DNA from: Pseudomonas sp. GM50
GTDB lineage: Bacteria > Pseudomonadota > Gammaproteobacteria > Pseudomonadales > Pseudomonadaceae
Assembly: GCF_000282375.1 (NCBI RefSeq)
Contig: NZ_AKJK01000046.1
Coordinates: 1 to 64,000 of the forward strand
DNA length: 64,000 nucleotides
Direction: 5' to 3'
Position numbers and translations under genes: made by a program
Shown here: positions 51,832-61,655 of the stretch, piece by piece
Layout: every line of letters starts with the position of its first letter
Position numbering within the stretch: the first letter of the stretch is position 1
The notes under the pieces: model-generated
Seen by the model: the letters and a program-made list of their open reading frames with translations, nothing else
The model's database searches: none
Told to the model about the DNA's origin: nothing

Positions 51832-53415
51832 TTACCACGGCACTGGCGGTGGATGGGCTACGGCGCGGGCGATACACGACCGTGACTTATGGTCGATCGG
51901 GGCGTTCGGCGAGTCCCAGGTGCGCTGCCCCAATGGCAGTAACCACGATTTCAGCTGAGTCCACATTTCCTCGGGCGAACTGAACTCCGGCTTCTCGATC
52001 CACAAATGGATGCCTGCCCCCGCCATCGCCGGACTTTGCGCAGGAATTTCGGTGAAAGCACCTCCTGCCTTGTCCATGAAACGGTTGGCTCGCCAGACAT
52101 CATAGATGCCATGAGGCGAATGTTTGGCGTGGAAGAGATTGTCCCAGGTTTTGTTGATAACGAAGTAGAAGTCACCGTGGGCGTTGATCACGGTATAGCC
52201 GGCATCCACCAACTCCTGCACGTTCATAAGTTTTCTCTCGCTGCCCCAGATGCTCCAGCATTCGATTTGCACATGTTTGTCCAAGGCGATGATTTGATTT
52301 TTTTGCACGGCTCCATCGTTCCAGACCCGGGCGATTTTGCCTTTCACCCTTACAAAATCCGCCAGTTCATTAACGAAGTACCTGACGGCATCCTCGGAGT
52401 TAGCCTCTGGATTACCTGAAGCATCACGTACGTATCGAGCCAATCGGGGCGTGTTGTTCGGGTTGATCGGACTTAGAAAGTATTCGTCTGCCCCCAAATG
52501 GACATATCGACTGTCTGGAAACATATCCAATAGGTCGCAGAACAGTGTTTTCAGAAAGTCCCGGGCGGCGGGGATGCTGAAGTCGAGGGCTTTCGAGACA
52601 ACGGCACCGTTACTGAGCTCGAGTTGAAACCCTGGTCGGTCGCGCAATATCCAGCCCATATGCCCAGGCATATCCAGCTCTGGAATAACCTGGACATGAT
52701 AAGCGGCGGCGGTGTCGAGCACGCGTTTCAGATCTGCTGCACTCCAGGCATCATCGCTGGAAATGTCCGGGAAGGAAGGGAACATTACCCTTACCCCCTC
52801 ATTGTCGGTGAGGTGTAGATGCAGTGTGTTGAGCTGGTTCCACGCCATTTCCTGTATCAGACGGATCACCCACTCAGGACTGAACTGCCGACGCCCCATA
52901 TCAATCATCACCGAGCGTTCGGCATAGACGGGGGCGTCGATCACTACGCCAGGGTCAAGCACCGTAGATACCCGAACCGCTTTGTGCAGGGTCGTCAGCG
53001 CACGGGCCATGGCTCCCGGATTTTGCGCGGTGACGCGAATGGAGCGAGTGATATCGATCCGGTAGACCTCACCTTCACCATTGGCGGGGATAGGTGTATC
53101 TGCGGTATCCGGAGTGGACAGTGTTAGCTCTACATCGCCATCACCCGCCGGAGGGATACCTTCCGATCTCAGTACGATTGCTGGTGGCCGTGTGAGTTCG
53201 GCTGCACCCGTGAAGCCGAATGCCAAGCGTGTTGCCAAAGGGTGAAGACGCTCATCGTCAATAAGTATTCGCGTGCTCGCACTGACTACAAATCCTGTAT
53301 GAGGCTCAGCAAATCCTGCATAAGACTCGGCGTGAAGTACGGATGGACTCATGCTGAACCATGGGAAGCACTCATTTTCACTGTGGGGTTTGCGGCTTTC
53401 TGCAGCTGTTGTCAT
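51832..53415 (-). CDS. GH20-family beta-N-acetylhexosaminidase
   Basis: This is a 527-aa hexosaminidase. An N-terminal GH20b domain (about 40-160) precedes the catalytic TIM barrel beginning YAERSVMIDMGRRQFSPEW. The catalytic pair is Asp310-Glu311 in HLGADEYF, with substrate-assisted cleavage of terminal GlcNAc/GalNAc. No signal peptide or lipobox is seen from the ATG 53415 start (GGAG nine bases upstream), so it is predicted cytosolic, unlike many GH20 enzymes. It sits where I recall P. aeruginosa having the plc/ceramidase genes, so it is likely an accessory gene. Confidence 0.92.
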   Translation of the reverse strand: MTTAAESRKPHSENECFPWFSMSPSVLHAESYAGFAEPHTGFVVSASTRILIDDERLHPLATRLAFGFTGAAELTRPPAIVLRSEGIPPAGDGDVELTLSTPDTADTPIPANGEGEVYRIDITRSIRVTAQNPGAMARALTTLHKAVRVSTVLDPGVVIDAPVYAERSVMIDMGRRQFSPEWVIRLIQEMAWNQLNTLHLHLTDNEGVRVMFPSFPDISSDDAWSAADLKRVLDTAAAYHVQVIPELDMPGHMGWILRDRPGFQLELSNGAVVSKALDFSIPAARDFLKTLFCDLLDMFPDSRYVHLGADEYFLSPINPNNTPRLARYVRDASGNPEANSEDAVRYFVNELADFVRVKGKIARVWNDGAVQKNQIIALDKHVQIECWSIWGSERKLMNVQELVDAGYTVINAHGDFYFVINKTWDNLFHAKHSPHGIYDVWRANRFMDKAGGAFTEIPAQSPAMAGAGIHLWIEKPEFSSPEEMWTQLKSWLLPLGQRTWDSPNAPIDHKSRSCIARAVAHPPPVPW

Positions 53416-53650
53416 CGCTCTGATCTCCAAAAGTCGAGGGCGTCACTCAACCCTGACTACTTGAAGGTTTTTGACATGACTGAGCCCGAAGACTTATTGA
53501 ATACCTGGCACTGGCGGCTGGCTACTGTCAGAAGTAACAGGTAAGAAAAGGGCGGTGGCTAAAACAGAGCAATGATCCTGCTGGATTGAAGGCCCGGGAA
53601 ACAGGGATGAGACTCTCACGAGGTAGCACCCCTGTGCTCAAAGCCGGGCT

Positions 53651-54409
53651 CTAATCAGCAGGTCGTGTCACCAGATTTTCCGCGCCACGCTCACGCACCC
53701 AGAACAACGTTGCCCCGGCCACGGCCGCCGGCATCATCAGAATGTTGACCACCGGAATCAGCAACACCAGATAAACACTCCCGCCAAAACTCATGCTCTG
53801 CCAGCGTTTCTGCCGCAGCCAGGCGAGCATTTCGTTCCAGCCGAGTTTGTGGTTGTCCGCCGGGTAGTCGATGTATTGGATCGCCATCATCCACACCCCG
53901 AACAACAGCCACAGTGGCGCGGCGATGATGTTGACCACCGGGATGAACGACAGGATGAAAAGACCGATGGCCCTGGGCAGGAAGTAGCCGAGTTTGCGCA
54001 TTTCCCGGGACAGGGTGCGCGGGATCATGGCGATCAGTTCGCCCCAGCTGAATGCCGGGAAGTCGTCGGTGCCGCGCACCACCACTTCGACTTTCTCCGC
54101 GAGGAAGCCATTGAATGGCGCGGCGATAACGTTGGCCAGCATGGTGAAGGTGAAGAACACCATCAACACCACCAATACGACGAATATCGGCCAGAGGATG
54201 TAGCTGAGAAAGCTCAGCCAATCAGGCAGGGACGGCATCAGCGTATCGACCCACATACTGAACTGATGGCCAGCCAAATAGATCAATCCGACGAACAACA
54301 CCAGGTTGATCGCCAGTGGCAACAACACGAACAAGCGCAGGCTTGGGCTCAGGACCAGCTTGAGGCCCTCGCGCAGGTATTGCGGGCCAGACAGAACGGG
54401 GGCGGGCAT
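53651..54409 (-). CDS. cysZ: Sulfate transporter CysZ
   Basis: CysZ is a membrane protein that imports sulfate for cysteine synthesis. It is 252 aa with about four to six long hydrophobic helices ([69 protein letters not shown]). ATG 54409 ([16 protein letters not shown]) matches the family start. It is divergent from trxB. Confidence 0.93.
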   Translation of the reverse strand: MPAPVLSGPQYLREGLKLVLSPSLRLFVLLPLAINLVLFVGLIYLAGHQFSMWVDTLMPSLPDWLSFLSYILWPIFVVLVVLMVFFTFTMLANVIAAPFNGFLAEKVEVVVRGTDDFPAFSWGELIAMIPRTLSREMRKLGYFLPRAIGLFILSFIPVVNIIAAPLWLLFGVWMMAIQYIDYPADNHKLGWNEMLAWLRQKRWQSMSFGGSVYLVLLIPVVNILMMPAAVAGATLFWVRERGAENLVTRPAD

Positions 54410-55681
<1,272 letters not shown>

Positions 55682-55702
55682 TTCTGATTCTGTAGAAAGC
55701 AA

Positions 55703-55727
55703 AAAACCGGCTTCGGCCGGTTTTTTT
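55703..55727 (+). terminator. Rho-independent terminator after trxB
   Basis: AACCGGC pairs with GCCGGTT across TTCG, followed by seven Ts. It is preceded by an A-run, so it can also act against the minus strand. Confidence 0.94.
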
Positions 55728-55757
55728 GTGCCCGCGATTTATTGCCGATCAAAGTAC

Positions 55758-55850
55758 CTGTGGGAGCGAGCCTGCTCGCGATAGCGGTGTATCAGTCGAT
55801 ATCAAGATTGAATGGTAAATCGCTATCGCGAGCAGGCTCGCTCCCACATG
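55758..55850. repeat. REPIN overlapping the 3' end of an aminotransferase gene
   Basis: Inverted GTGGGAGCGAGCCTGCTCGC-type REPs with extended inner arms (CGATAGCG / CGCTATCG). The right half (55792-55850) is translated as the last residues of the minus-strand aminotransferase gene, whose stop codon falls inside the loop. Confidence 0.93.
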
Positions 55851-57120
55851 GACTGTATGGACTTTGGGGGCAGGACAATTTCGCGAGGCACGCCTCAAGA
55901 ATATCCAGCCCTTCCTCCAGCACTGCCGCCTCTGTAGTTAAAGGCGCCAGCAGCCGAATGATGTGTCGTGACTTGCCGCTGGGCATCAGCAGCAAGCCCG
56001 AGTCGCGCGCGAGGGCCAGCAGCTGCGTCAACTGCGCCGAAGCCGGTGTGCCGTCGGCGTTGATCAGCTCGATGCCGCGCATTGCACCGACGCCGGTCAA
56101 GCGGCCCAGATACGGTGACAGTTCGCGGGCTCGCCAGGATTCGTAGCGGCTGACAATCGCTTCTTCCTGTTGCGCACCCCAGGCGTGCAGATGCGCGTCA
56201 GTCATTTCGTCCAGGGTCGCCAACGCGGCGGCGCAGGCGATGGGGTTGCCCGAGTAGGTGCCGCCCAATCCGCCCTTGGGCAAGTTATCGAGTAGTGACT
56301 TGCGCCCGACAACCGCACCCAGCGGCACGCCGCCGGCAATGCTTTTGCCCAGCAGGATCAGGTCCGGCTCAATGCCCAGCCGCGAGAACGCAAACCGCTG
56401 GCCGGTACGGCCGAAGCCGGACTGGATTTCATCGGCGATCAACAGGATGCCTTTGTCATCACAGAAGCGTCGTAGCGTCTGGGCGAATTCCACGTCCATC
56501 GCCAGGAAGCCCGCTTCACCCTGCACCGGTTCGACGATAAAACAGGCCACGTCATCAATGTCGATCTCGACGCTGAACAGCCGATCCATCGCCTTCAGGG
56601 CCTCGGCGCAGGTCACGTCATTGTCTTTGCTGGGGAACGGCAGGTGGAACACCGGCCCCGGTAGCACACCGACTTTCTGCTTGTAGGGCGCGACTTTGCC
56701 GTTGAGGTTGAGGGTGGCGAGTGTGCGACCGTGGAAGGCGCCGTCGAACGCGATGACTGCCGTGCGCCCGGTTGCGCCACGGACGATCTTCAGGGCGTTT
56801 TCCGCCGCTTCTGCACCGCTGTTGGTAAGCATGCCGCTGACCGGGTAATCCACCGGAATAAACGCCGTCAGGCGATCCATCAGTTCGAGGTAAGGCACAT
56901 GCGGGGCGGCGTTGAACGCATAGTGGGTCAGCCGGGTGGCTTGATCGCGAATGGCCTCGACGATGCGCGGGTGGCAATGACCGAGGTTCAGCACGCCGAT
57001 ACCACCGACAAAGTCGATGTAGCGTTTGCCATCGGTATCCCAGACCTCGGCATTTTTACCGTGGCTGAGCGTGACGGGATGAACGATGTTGATTGACCGA
57101 CTGATGTTTTCGCTGCTCAT
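55792..57120 (-). CDS. Class-III PLP aminotransferase (GabT-like) with REP-encoded tail
   Basis: This 442-aa fold-type I transaminase resembles 4-aminobutyrate or 2-aminoadipate aminotransferases. PLP motifs are TNSGAEAAENALKIV, the Schiff-base lysine in LLGKSIAGGVPLGAVVG, and IADEIQSGFGRTG. The last ~20 residues (CGSEPARDSDLPFNLDID) are translated from a REP element, so the native protein end was replaced or extended. Substrate specificity cannot be fixed from sequence. It starts at ATG 57120. Confidence 0.88.
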   Translation of the reverse strand: MSSENISRSINIVHPVTLSHGKNAEVWDTDGKRYIDFVGGIGVLNLGHCHPRIVEAIRDQATRLTHYAFNAAPHVPYLELMDRLTAFIPVDYPVSGMLTNSGAEAAENALKIVRGATGRTAVIAFDGAFHGRTLATLNLNGKVAPYKQKVGVLPGPVFHLPFPSKDNDVTCAEALKAMDRLFSVEIDIDDVACFIVEPVQGEAGFLAMDVEFAQTLRRFCDDKGILLIADEIQSGFGRTGQRFAFSRLGIEPDLILLGKSIAGGVPLGAVVGRKSLLDNLPKGGLGGTYSGNPIACAAALATLDEMTDAHLHAWGAQQEEAIVSRYESWRARELSPYLGRLTGVGAMRGIELINADGTPASAQLTQLLALARDSGLLLMPSGKSRHIIRLLAPLTTEAAVLEEGLDILEACLAKLSCPQSPYSPCGSEPARDSDLPFNLDID

Positions 57121-57236
57121 GGATACCGGACTCAGAAGAAGGGATGCTTCTTTTATCTAAGCCGCGAGCAGAGGTGCCCGGCAAACGAAATAAAGTTGCC
57201 GGGTCAATATTAAAAGTCGGGATGTGCCGCTAATAC

Positions 57237-57305
57237 CTGTAGGAGCACGGCTTGCCGGCGATGGCGTTCTTGGGATCGCCTTCGCGGGCAAGCCTCGCTC
57301 CTACA
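57237..57305. repeat. Degenerate REP pair
   Basis: Left copy is diverged (GTAGGAGCACGGCTTGCCGG) and the right copy is standard. The inner sequence pairs imperfectly. It lies between the aminotransferase start region and the HopJ-family gene. Confidence 0.85.
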
Positions 57306-57313
57306 AAAAGCGT

Positions 57314-57652
57314 TCAGCGACGAGTCAGTGGCTGCTGCGAGAACTTCACACCGGCCAACCCATGGGCAATCAACGCACGGATATTGCCGTGGTCGCTGCC
57401 TTCAGGCGTGGCCATCACCGAACGGTAGTGCTCGCCAAACGCCAACAGCGCTTCTTCATCGCTCAAACCTTCCAGCAATGCCAGACCCAGGGTCTTGCAC
57501 GAACCTTCGTTTTGCCCGGCGGCGCTTTCCACACCACCGTTATTGAACGACTGGGGCTGATAGTCGTAACCGGCAGCGATGAATGCCAAGGTATCGGCGA
57601 AAGCGTGTTCGCCGCTCTTGAGGCTGGCGCGCAGGGTGTTCAAATCATTCAT
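57314..57652 (-). CDS. HopJ-family protein
   Basis: This 112-aa soluble protein matches the HopJ type III effector family name (DLNTLRASLKSGEHAFADTLAFI and GSCKTLGLALLEGLSDEEALLAFGEHYRSV). The family is widespread in non-pathogenic bacteria, so the effector label is probably misleading. It overlaps the DUF1244 gene by eight bases and is likely coupled to it. Role unknown. Confidence 0.85.
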   Translation of the reverse strand: MNDLNTLRASLKSGEHAFADTLAFIAAGYDYQPQSFNNGGVESAAGQNEGSCKTLGLALLEGLSDEEALLAFGEHYRSVMATPEGSDHGNIRALIAHGLAGVKFSQQPLTRR

Positions 57653-57941
57653 TGGGTTTTCCTTTGGCGAACGCCGCTTGCTGGTCGGCGCTGGCTTCGT
57701 TCTGGTATTGGGCTTTCCACTCGGCGTACGGCATGCCGTAAACCACTTCGCGGGCTTCGTCGAGGCTGACGTCGATCTGGCGTTCGTCGGCGGCGGCCTT
57801 GTACCACTTGGACAGGCAGTTGCGGCAGAAACCCGAGAGGTTCATCAGGTCGATGTTCTGCACGTCCTTGCGGCTGTCCAAGTGGGCAACCAGCCGGCGA
57901 AAGGCGGCGGCTTCAAGTTCCAGGCGTTGTTGATCGTTCAT
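57645..57941 (-). CDS. DUF1244-family protein
   Basis: This 98-aa protein has FRRLVAHLDSRKDVQNIDLMNLSGFCRNCLSKWY with a paired Cys motif and the ending of the DUF1244 family. It has no membrane or signal segment. The function is unknown; it shares a small operon with the HopJ-family gene. Confidence 0.86.
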   Translation of the reverse strand: MNDQQRLELEAAAFRRLVAHLDSRKDVQNIDLMNLSGFCRNCLSKWYKAAADERQIDVSLDEAREVVYGMPYAEWKAQYQNEASADQQAAFAKGKPNE

Positions 57942-57954
57942 GAGGGGTCTCTAC

Positions 57955-58040
57955 GAGACAGCTGCAAGCGGCAAGCTTCGAGCTGCAAGATGGGTTGCGG
58001 TGGCTCGAGTTTACAGCTTGGCGCTTGAAGCTTGAAGCTA
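57955..58040. repeat. GCTGCAAGC/GCTTGAAGC-type degenerate repeat block
   Basis: Tandem and inverted short units (GCTGCAAGCGGCAAGCTTCG, CTTGAAGCTTGAAGCTAGCG) form a mixed palindromic block between the DUF1244 start and the folX stop. Such blocks are a further Pseudomonas intergenic repeat class. The folX stop codon (58038-58040) and its last codons lie inside it. Confidence 0.75.
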
Positions 58041-58409
58041 GCGGCTCGCTGCAAGTGTTATCGATACCGACTCGGCGAAGCGCAAGGCATGCGGCTTGTC
58101 GACTTCGACTTCGGCGTACAGCACCGACTCGTTGACCATGATCAGGTCCAGCAACTCCTGGGTCAGGCGTTCGAGCAGGGCAAAGCGATTGCCCTCCACG
58201 TGGGCGATGATCGCCTTGGTAATGGTGCGGTAATTCAACGCGTGATCGATATCGTTGTCACGCACTGCGTCTTGGGCTGCGTACAGGATGGTCAGGTTGA
58301 TCAGCACATCCTGCTTGTTGAGGATTTCGTCCTCGTTGATCCCGATGAAAGTTCGCAAACACAGGTCCTTGACCCGGATGCGTGCCATTCCTGGTTGAAG
58401 TTGTGGCAT
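58038..58409 (-). CDS. folX: Dihydroneopterin triphosphate 2'-epimerase FolX
   Basis: FolX epimerises dihydroneopterin triphosphate to dihydromonapterin triphosphate for tetrahydromonapterin synthesis. The 123-aa protein has the FolB/FolX fold with [29 protein letters not shown] 58409 gives the family length; ATG 58388 is an alternative. The context (folM-folE-folX, same strand) supports FolX rather than FolB. Confidence 0.9.
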   Translation of the reverse strand: MPQLQPGMARIRVKDLCLRTFIGINEDEILNKQDVLINLTILYAAQDAVRDNDIDHALNYRTITKAIIAHVEGNRFALLERLTQELLDLIMVNESVLYAEVEVDKPHALRFAESVSITLAASR

Positions 58410-58411
58410 TG

Positions 58412-58987
58412 CTACTTGCTCCGTCCAATCAATTGCAGGAACTCCTGTCGGGTATTGCTCGACTCGCGGAAGGCGCCGAGCATCACCGAGGTGTTCATGG
58501 TCGAATTCTGTTTTTCGACGCCGCGCATCATCATGCACATGTGCTGGGCTTCGATAACCACCGCGACACCGGCGGCGTCGGTCACTTGCTGCACGGCGTC
58601 GGCGATTTGCCGGGTGAGGTTTTCCTGGATTTGCAGTCGGCGGGTGAACATATCCACAAGCCGTGCAATCTTCGACAGGCCCAGCACCTTGCCCGTTGGA
58701 ATATAAGCCACATGAGCCTTGCCGATGAAGGGCAGCATGTGATGTTCACAGAGCGAGTACAGCTCGATGTTGTCGACGATGATCATTTCATCGTTGTCTG
58801 AGGCAAACAGCGCGCCGTTGACGATTTCGTCGACACTTTGCTCGTAACCATGACACAGGTATTGCATCGCCTTGGCGGCTCGAACCGGGGTGTCTTGCAG
58901 TCCTTCGCGGTCGGGGTTTTCACCGAGGCCGATCAGGATCTCGCGATAGTTCTGGGACAGGGTGTTCTGAGGCAGGAATAACGTCAT
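58412..58987 (-). CDS. folE: GTP cyclohydrolase I
   Basis: FolE makes dihydroneopterin triphosphate from GTP. It is 191 aa with zinc ligands Cys80, His83 and Cys151 (LCEHHMLPF and HMCMMMRG). It lies 2 nt upstream of folX. In P. putida folE is reported among light-inducible genes (Sumi et al. 2020), of interest given the nearby LOV/MerR genes. Confidence 0.96.
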   Translation of the reverse strand: MTLFLPQNTLSQNYREILIGLGENPDREGLQDTPVRAAKAMQYLCHGYEQSVDEIVNGALFASDNDEMIIVDNIELYSLCEHHMLPFIGKAHVAYIPTGKVLGLSKIARLVDMFTRRLQIQENLTRQIADAVQQVTDAAGVAVVIEAQHMCMMMRGVEKQNSTMNTSVMLGAFRESSNTRQEFLQLIGRSK

Positions 58988-59009
58988 GGGACATCCTCGC
59001 GGGAGCGGC

Positions 59010-59720
59010 TTATTTGACGTGCCGTCCGCCGTTGACGGTCAGGGTCGTGCCGGTGACATAAGGGTTGTCGAGCAAATAGCGCAGGCTCTGGTAGATCACT
59101 TCGCTGCCGGGCTCGATGCCCAGTGCCGATTTGGCCAGAACCCTGGCGCGGTACGCCGCGTCGTCGTCGGGATTGAACAGTAGCAGGGCTGGCGCGATAC
59201 CGTTGACCTTGATTCCCGGTGCGTACTTCGCGGCAAAGGACAGGGTCAGGCTGTCGAGCCCGGCTTTGCTGGCGCAGTAGCCGATGTGCTTGCTGCTGCC
59301 CCTGCGGGTCACGTCATCACTGATGTGCACGATGTCGGCGGGATTTGAACGCCGTAGCAGGTCGGCACAGTGCAGATTGATCAGGTAAGGCGCCAGCATG
59401 TGCACGCTGAACATGCGAGTGAACGCCGCGGCTTCGGAGCCCGGGGTTTCTGCCTGCCATTCGGAGGCGTTATGGACAATCGCCCGCAAACTGTCGGTGT
59501 GGTTTTTCAGTTCGCCGATGAACGCAAGGATTGCGGCCTCGCTGGAAAAGTCCGCAAACACCGCGGTCGCCCCCAGGTCGCGCAGGGTTTGCACACCAGG
59601 CCGTTCGGTGCGGTAGCTGAAAATGACCGGATGACCGTCTTCGAGCAAACGCTGCGCACAGTGCAGGCCGACACGCTGGCCGGCACCGGTGATGAGGATT
59701 GGGGCTGCGGTAGAGGTCAT
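59010..59720 (-). CDS. folM: Dihydromonapterin reductase FolM
   Basis: FolM is an SDR enzyme that reduces dihydromonapterin to tetrahydromonapterin, a phenylalanine hydroxylase cofactor in pseudomonads. It is 236 aa with the pteridine-reductase signature TGAGQRVG and catalytic Tyr/Lys in [19 protein letters not shown] 59720 was chosen. It is the first gene of folM-folE-folX. Confidence 0.92.
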   Translation of the reverse strand: MTSTAAPILITGAGQRVGLHCAQRLLEDGHPVIFSYRTERPGVQTLRDLGATAVFADFSSEAAILAFIGELKNHTDSLRAIVHNASEWQAETPGSEAAAFTRMFSVHMLAPYLINLHCADLLRRSNPADIVHISDDVTRRGSSKHIGYCASKAGLDSLTLSFAAKYAPGIKVNGIAPALLLFNPDDDAAYRARVLAKSALGIEPGSEVIYQSLRYLLDNPYVTGTTLTVNGGRHVK

Positions 59721-59799
59721 GAACAGCTCGCGTCGCGGTGAGAGCAAAACTATACCAGCGACGGGAGTTGTTCACCTACGTCCTGCGATGGCCTTGCTT

Positions 59800-59891
59800 T
59801 TGTAGGAGCGAGGCTTGCCCGCGAAGAGGACGCTTCGGTCTATCTGTCAAACCGCGTCATCATTCTTCGCGGGCAAGCCTCGCTCCTACAA
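59800..59891. repeat. REPIN between folM and the ABM gene
   Basis: Inverted GTAGGAGCGAGGCTTGC-type REPs with partly paired inner arms. The right copy ends six bases from the ABM-domain gene stop. It separates the fol operon from the ABM gene, although all are on the minus strand. Confidence 0.92.
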
Positions 59892-59896
59892 AGGGG

Positions 59897-60466
59897 CTAT
59901 TGATTTTGGGGGGTGGGTTCGGCGGGCAACGAACGTGCCGATGGGGTTTGCAGCCACCCGGCCAGCAGACGGGTCGACAACGGAATGAAGAAGTAAACCA
60001 TCAACGGCGTCAGGCACAGGGTGCTAACAAACACACGGGTCAGCAAACCCGTTTCAGCCAGCAGCGGCCCCAATACAAAGTTGAACAACAAGGACACCGG
60101 AAAGAACGCCAGCCAGATGGCCACGGCCTGTTTCCAGCGTGGCGGACGTTGACCGACCGCACCGAACCAGCCATCGATGCCACTGACCCGATGTTCCGAA
60201 GGGTGGGCAAACAGATCACTGCCGCGTCCCAGCCAGGCAGTGCGCGACGCGGAATGCTCCCAGGCGTGCATGGTCTGCTCGTCGGCGAAGCGAAAGATAA
60301 TCTGGAATTCGTCATCATCGGGCGGTGGCGCGAGCACACCAGAACCGAGGTAACCGGGGAAGTCGGTGGCCAGTTGTTCGCCTTCGCGCAACCAGGCCAT
60401 CAGGTCCTGATAACGCCCATTGGCGACGCGACGCGCAACCATCAGGGTGACGGGTGAAGTAGACAT
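59897..60466 (-). CDS. Antibiotic biosynthesis monooxygenase (ABM)-domain membrane protein
   Basis: This 189-aa protein has an N-terminal ABM/dimeric ferredoxin-like domain (PVTLMVARRVANGRYQDLMAWLREGEQLATDFPGYLGS to the HAWEHS region) and two or three C-terminal membrane helices (AVAIWLAFFPVSLLFNFVLG and FVSTLCLTPLMVYFFIPL). This anchoring is uncommon among single-domain ABM enzymes. It lies upstream of the fol operon and divergent from the MerR gene; such genes are found near light-regulated clusters. Start ATG 60466. Confidence 0.82.
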   Translation of the reverse strand: MSTSPVTLMVARRVANGRYQDLMAWLREGEQLATDFPGYLGSGVLAPPPDDDEFQIIFRFADEQTMHAWEHSASRTAWLGRGSDLFAHPSEHRVSGIDGWFGAVGQRPPRWKQAVAIWLAFFPVSLLFNFVLGPLLAETGLLTRVFVSTLCLTPLMVYFFIPLSTRLLAGWLQTPSARSLPAEPTPQNQ

Positions 60467-60658
60467 TGTGTATCTCCATATTACTAACACGTCGCTCCGG
60501 ATAAGAGCTTCGCCAGACACAGCGCCGGGGTGGTGGGCTGCGTTTCAAGACAAGCAAGGATTATTCCTGATTATGCCTGGGACGTCTGTGCCAATTAGTT
60601 CAACAACGTGTTGAGCACTAATGGGGCAGTGGAGTTAGAATTGGATCCAATTTTATAC
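60467..60658. promoter_or_regulatory. Divergent ABM/MerR region with two palindromes
   Basis: The spacer holds a TCAACA-N3-TGTTGA inverted repeat (60600-60614) and a perfect 14-base palindrome AATTGGATCCAATT (60639-60652), both just upstream of the MerR start. A TTGAGC / 18-nt / TTAGAA pair could be -35/-10 boxes. A match to the published PplR1 direct repeat T(G/A)TACA-N12-TGTA(C/T)A was not found. Confidence 0.5.
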
Positions 60659-61636
60659 ATGGACGTAGATTTCAAAATGCCTGTGCTGACCGACGTTGCA
60701 CCTGGCTTGCCCCCCAGCACCTCGCTGATGCGAGAAGAGCTGTTCCCGATTCGTGAGGTCGCGCGCCTGACAGGGGTCAACCCGGTCACGCTACGCGCAT
60801 GGGAGCGGCGGTACGGTTTGATACAACCCACGCGCACCGAAAGCGGACACCGTTTGTATTCGATGACCGATATCGAGCGTGTTCGCAGCATCCTCGGCTG
60901 GATAGAACGCGGCGTCTCGGTCAGCAAGGTCGGCAAGATACTGGCCAAGACCGAACCACTCAAGGTGCTGGCGCAGGTCATTCCCAACGAACTCGTTCAA
61001 GCCGACTACGACCAATGGCAGCAGCAGGTCAAGACGGCGGTGAGTGCTTTTGACGAAGTTCAACTGGAGCACGTCTACGGTCAGATTTTTTCCAGTTACC
61101 CGCTGACAGTAGTGTTTCAGGGCATTCTGATTCCGATCTGGAAGCTATTGCTACAACGCCATGAAGTGTTCGGTCAGACCAGCGAGTGGCTTTTTCTGGA
61201 TGGTTTTCTGCGTTCTCGAGTGTTGCAACGCCTGCTGCTGGTACGTGTCATGCAACCGCGACGAGTGATTGTCTGCGCCCTGGCCGATCAATGTCGTGAG
61301 CTCGATGTGCTGGTCACGGCGCTGTATCTGAGCAACGTCGATTCGGCTATTCAATTGCTGGCTATCGGTCAGCCCTTCGACGAGTTGATCCTGGTCTGTG
61401 AGAAGATCAAGCCCAAGGCACTGGTGCTGGTTTCAAGTCACGCGCCGGCCGGCGAATTGCCTCGACGCTTGAAACGCTTGGCCATGAGCCTGGATTGTCA
61501 GGTGTTGCTGGCCGGAGATGTATCGGACCTGGCACAGGAGAGCCTGGCCGGATCATCGATCGGTTGTCTGGGAAGCGAGGGAGTGTTGATGCGCCAGCGT
61601 CTGAAACAGTTCCTGGCGGGAAACCTGGATACCTGA
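60659..61636 (+). CDS. MerR-family regulator, class II LitR/PplR-like
   Basis: This 325-aa protein has an N-terminal MerR helix-turn-helix (residues ~29-98: LFPIREVARLTGVNPVTLRAWERRYGLIQPTRTESGHRLY) and a C-terminal domain shaped like the CarH/LitR B12-binding region. The Asp-x-His-x-x-Gly cobalamin motif is replaced by Asp210-Gln-Cys212, so it is predicted not to bind B12. This fits class II LitR proteins that act with short LOV photoreceptors. The start is uncertain: ATG 60659 here; GTG 60608 and ATG 60677 are alternatives. Confidence 0.87.
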   Translation: MDVDFKMPVLTDVAPGLPPSTSLMREELFPIREVARLTGVNPVTLRAWERRYGLIQPTRTESGHRLYSMTDIERVRSILGWIERGVSVSKVGKILAKTEPLKVLAQVIPNELVQADYDQWQQQVKTAVSAFDEVQLEHVYGQIFSSYPLTVVFQGILIPIWKLLLQRHEVFGQTSEWLFLDGFLRSRVLQRLLLVRVMQPRRVIVCALADQCRELDVLVTALYLSNVDSAIQLLAIGQPFDELILVCEKIKPKALVLVSSHAPAGELPRRLKRLAMSLDCQVLLAGDVSDLAQESLAGSSIGCLGSEGVLMRQRLKQFLAGNLDT

Positions 61637-61655
61637 GCGCAGGTAGACAGAACGA

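Noticed and set aside
53242..53544. 100-codon plus-strand frame over the GH20 gene start
   Set aside because: It lies mostly antisense to the GH20 5' end and has no recognisable motifs.
60636..60677. Match to the PplR1 direct repeat T(G/A)TACA-N12-TGTA(C/T)A near the MerR start
   Set aside because: Only TATACA (60654-60659) fits one half; the partner half at 12-base spacing matches at about three of six positions.
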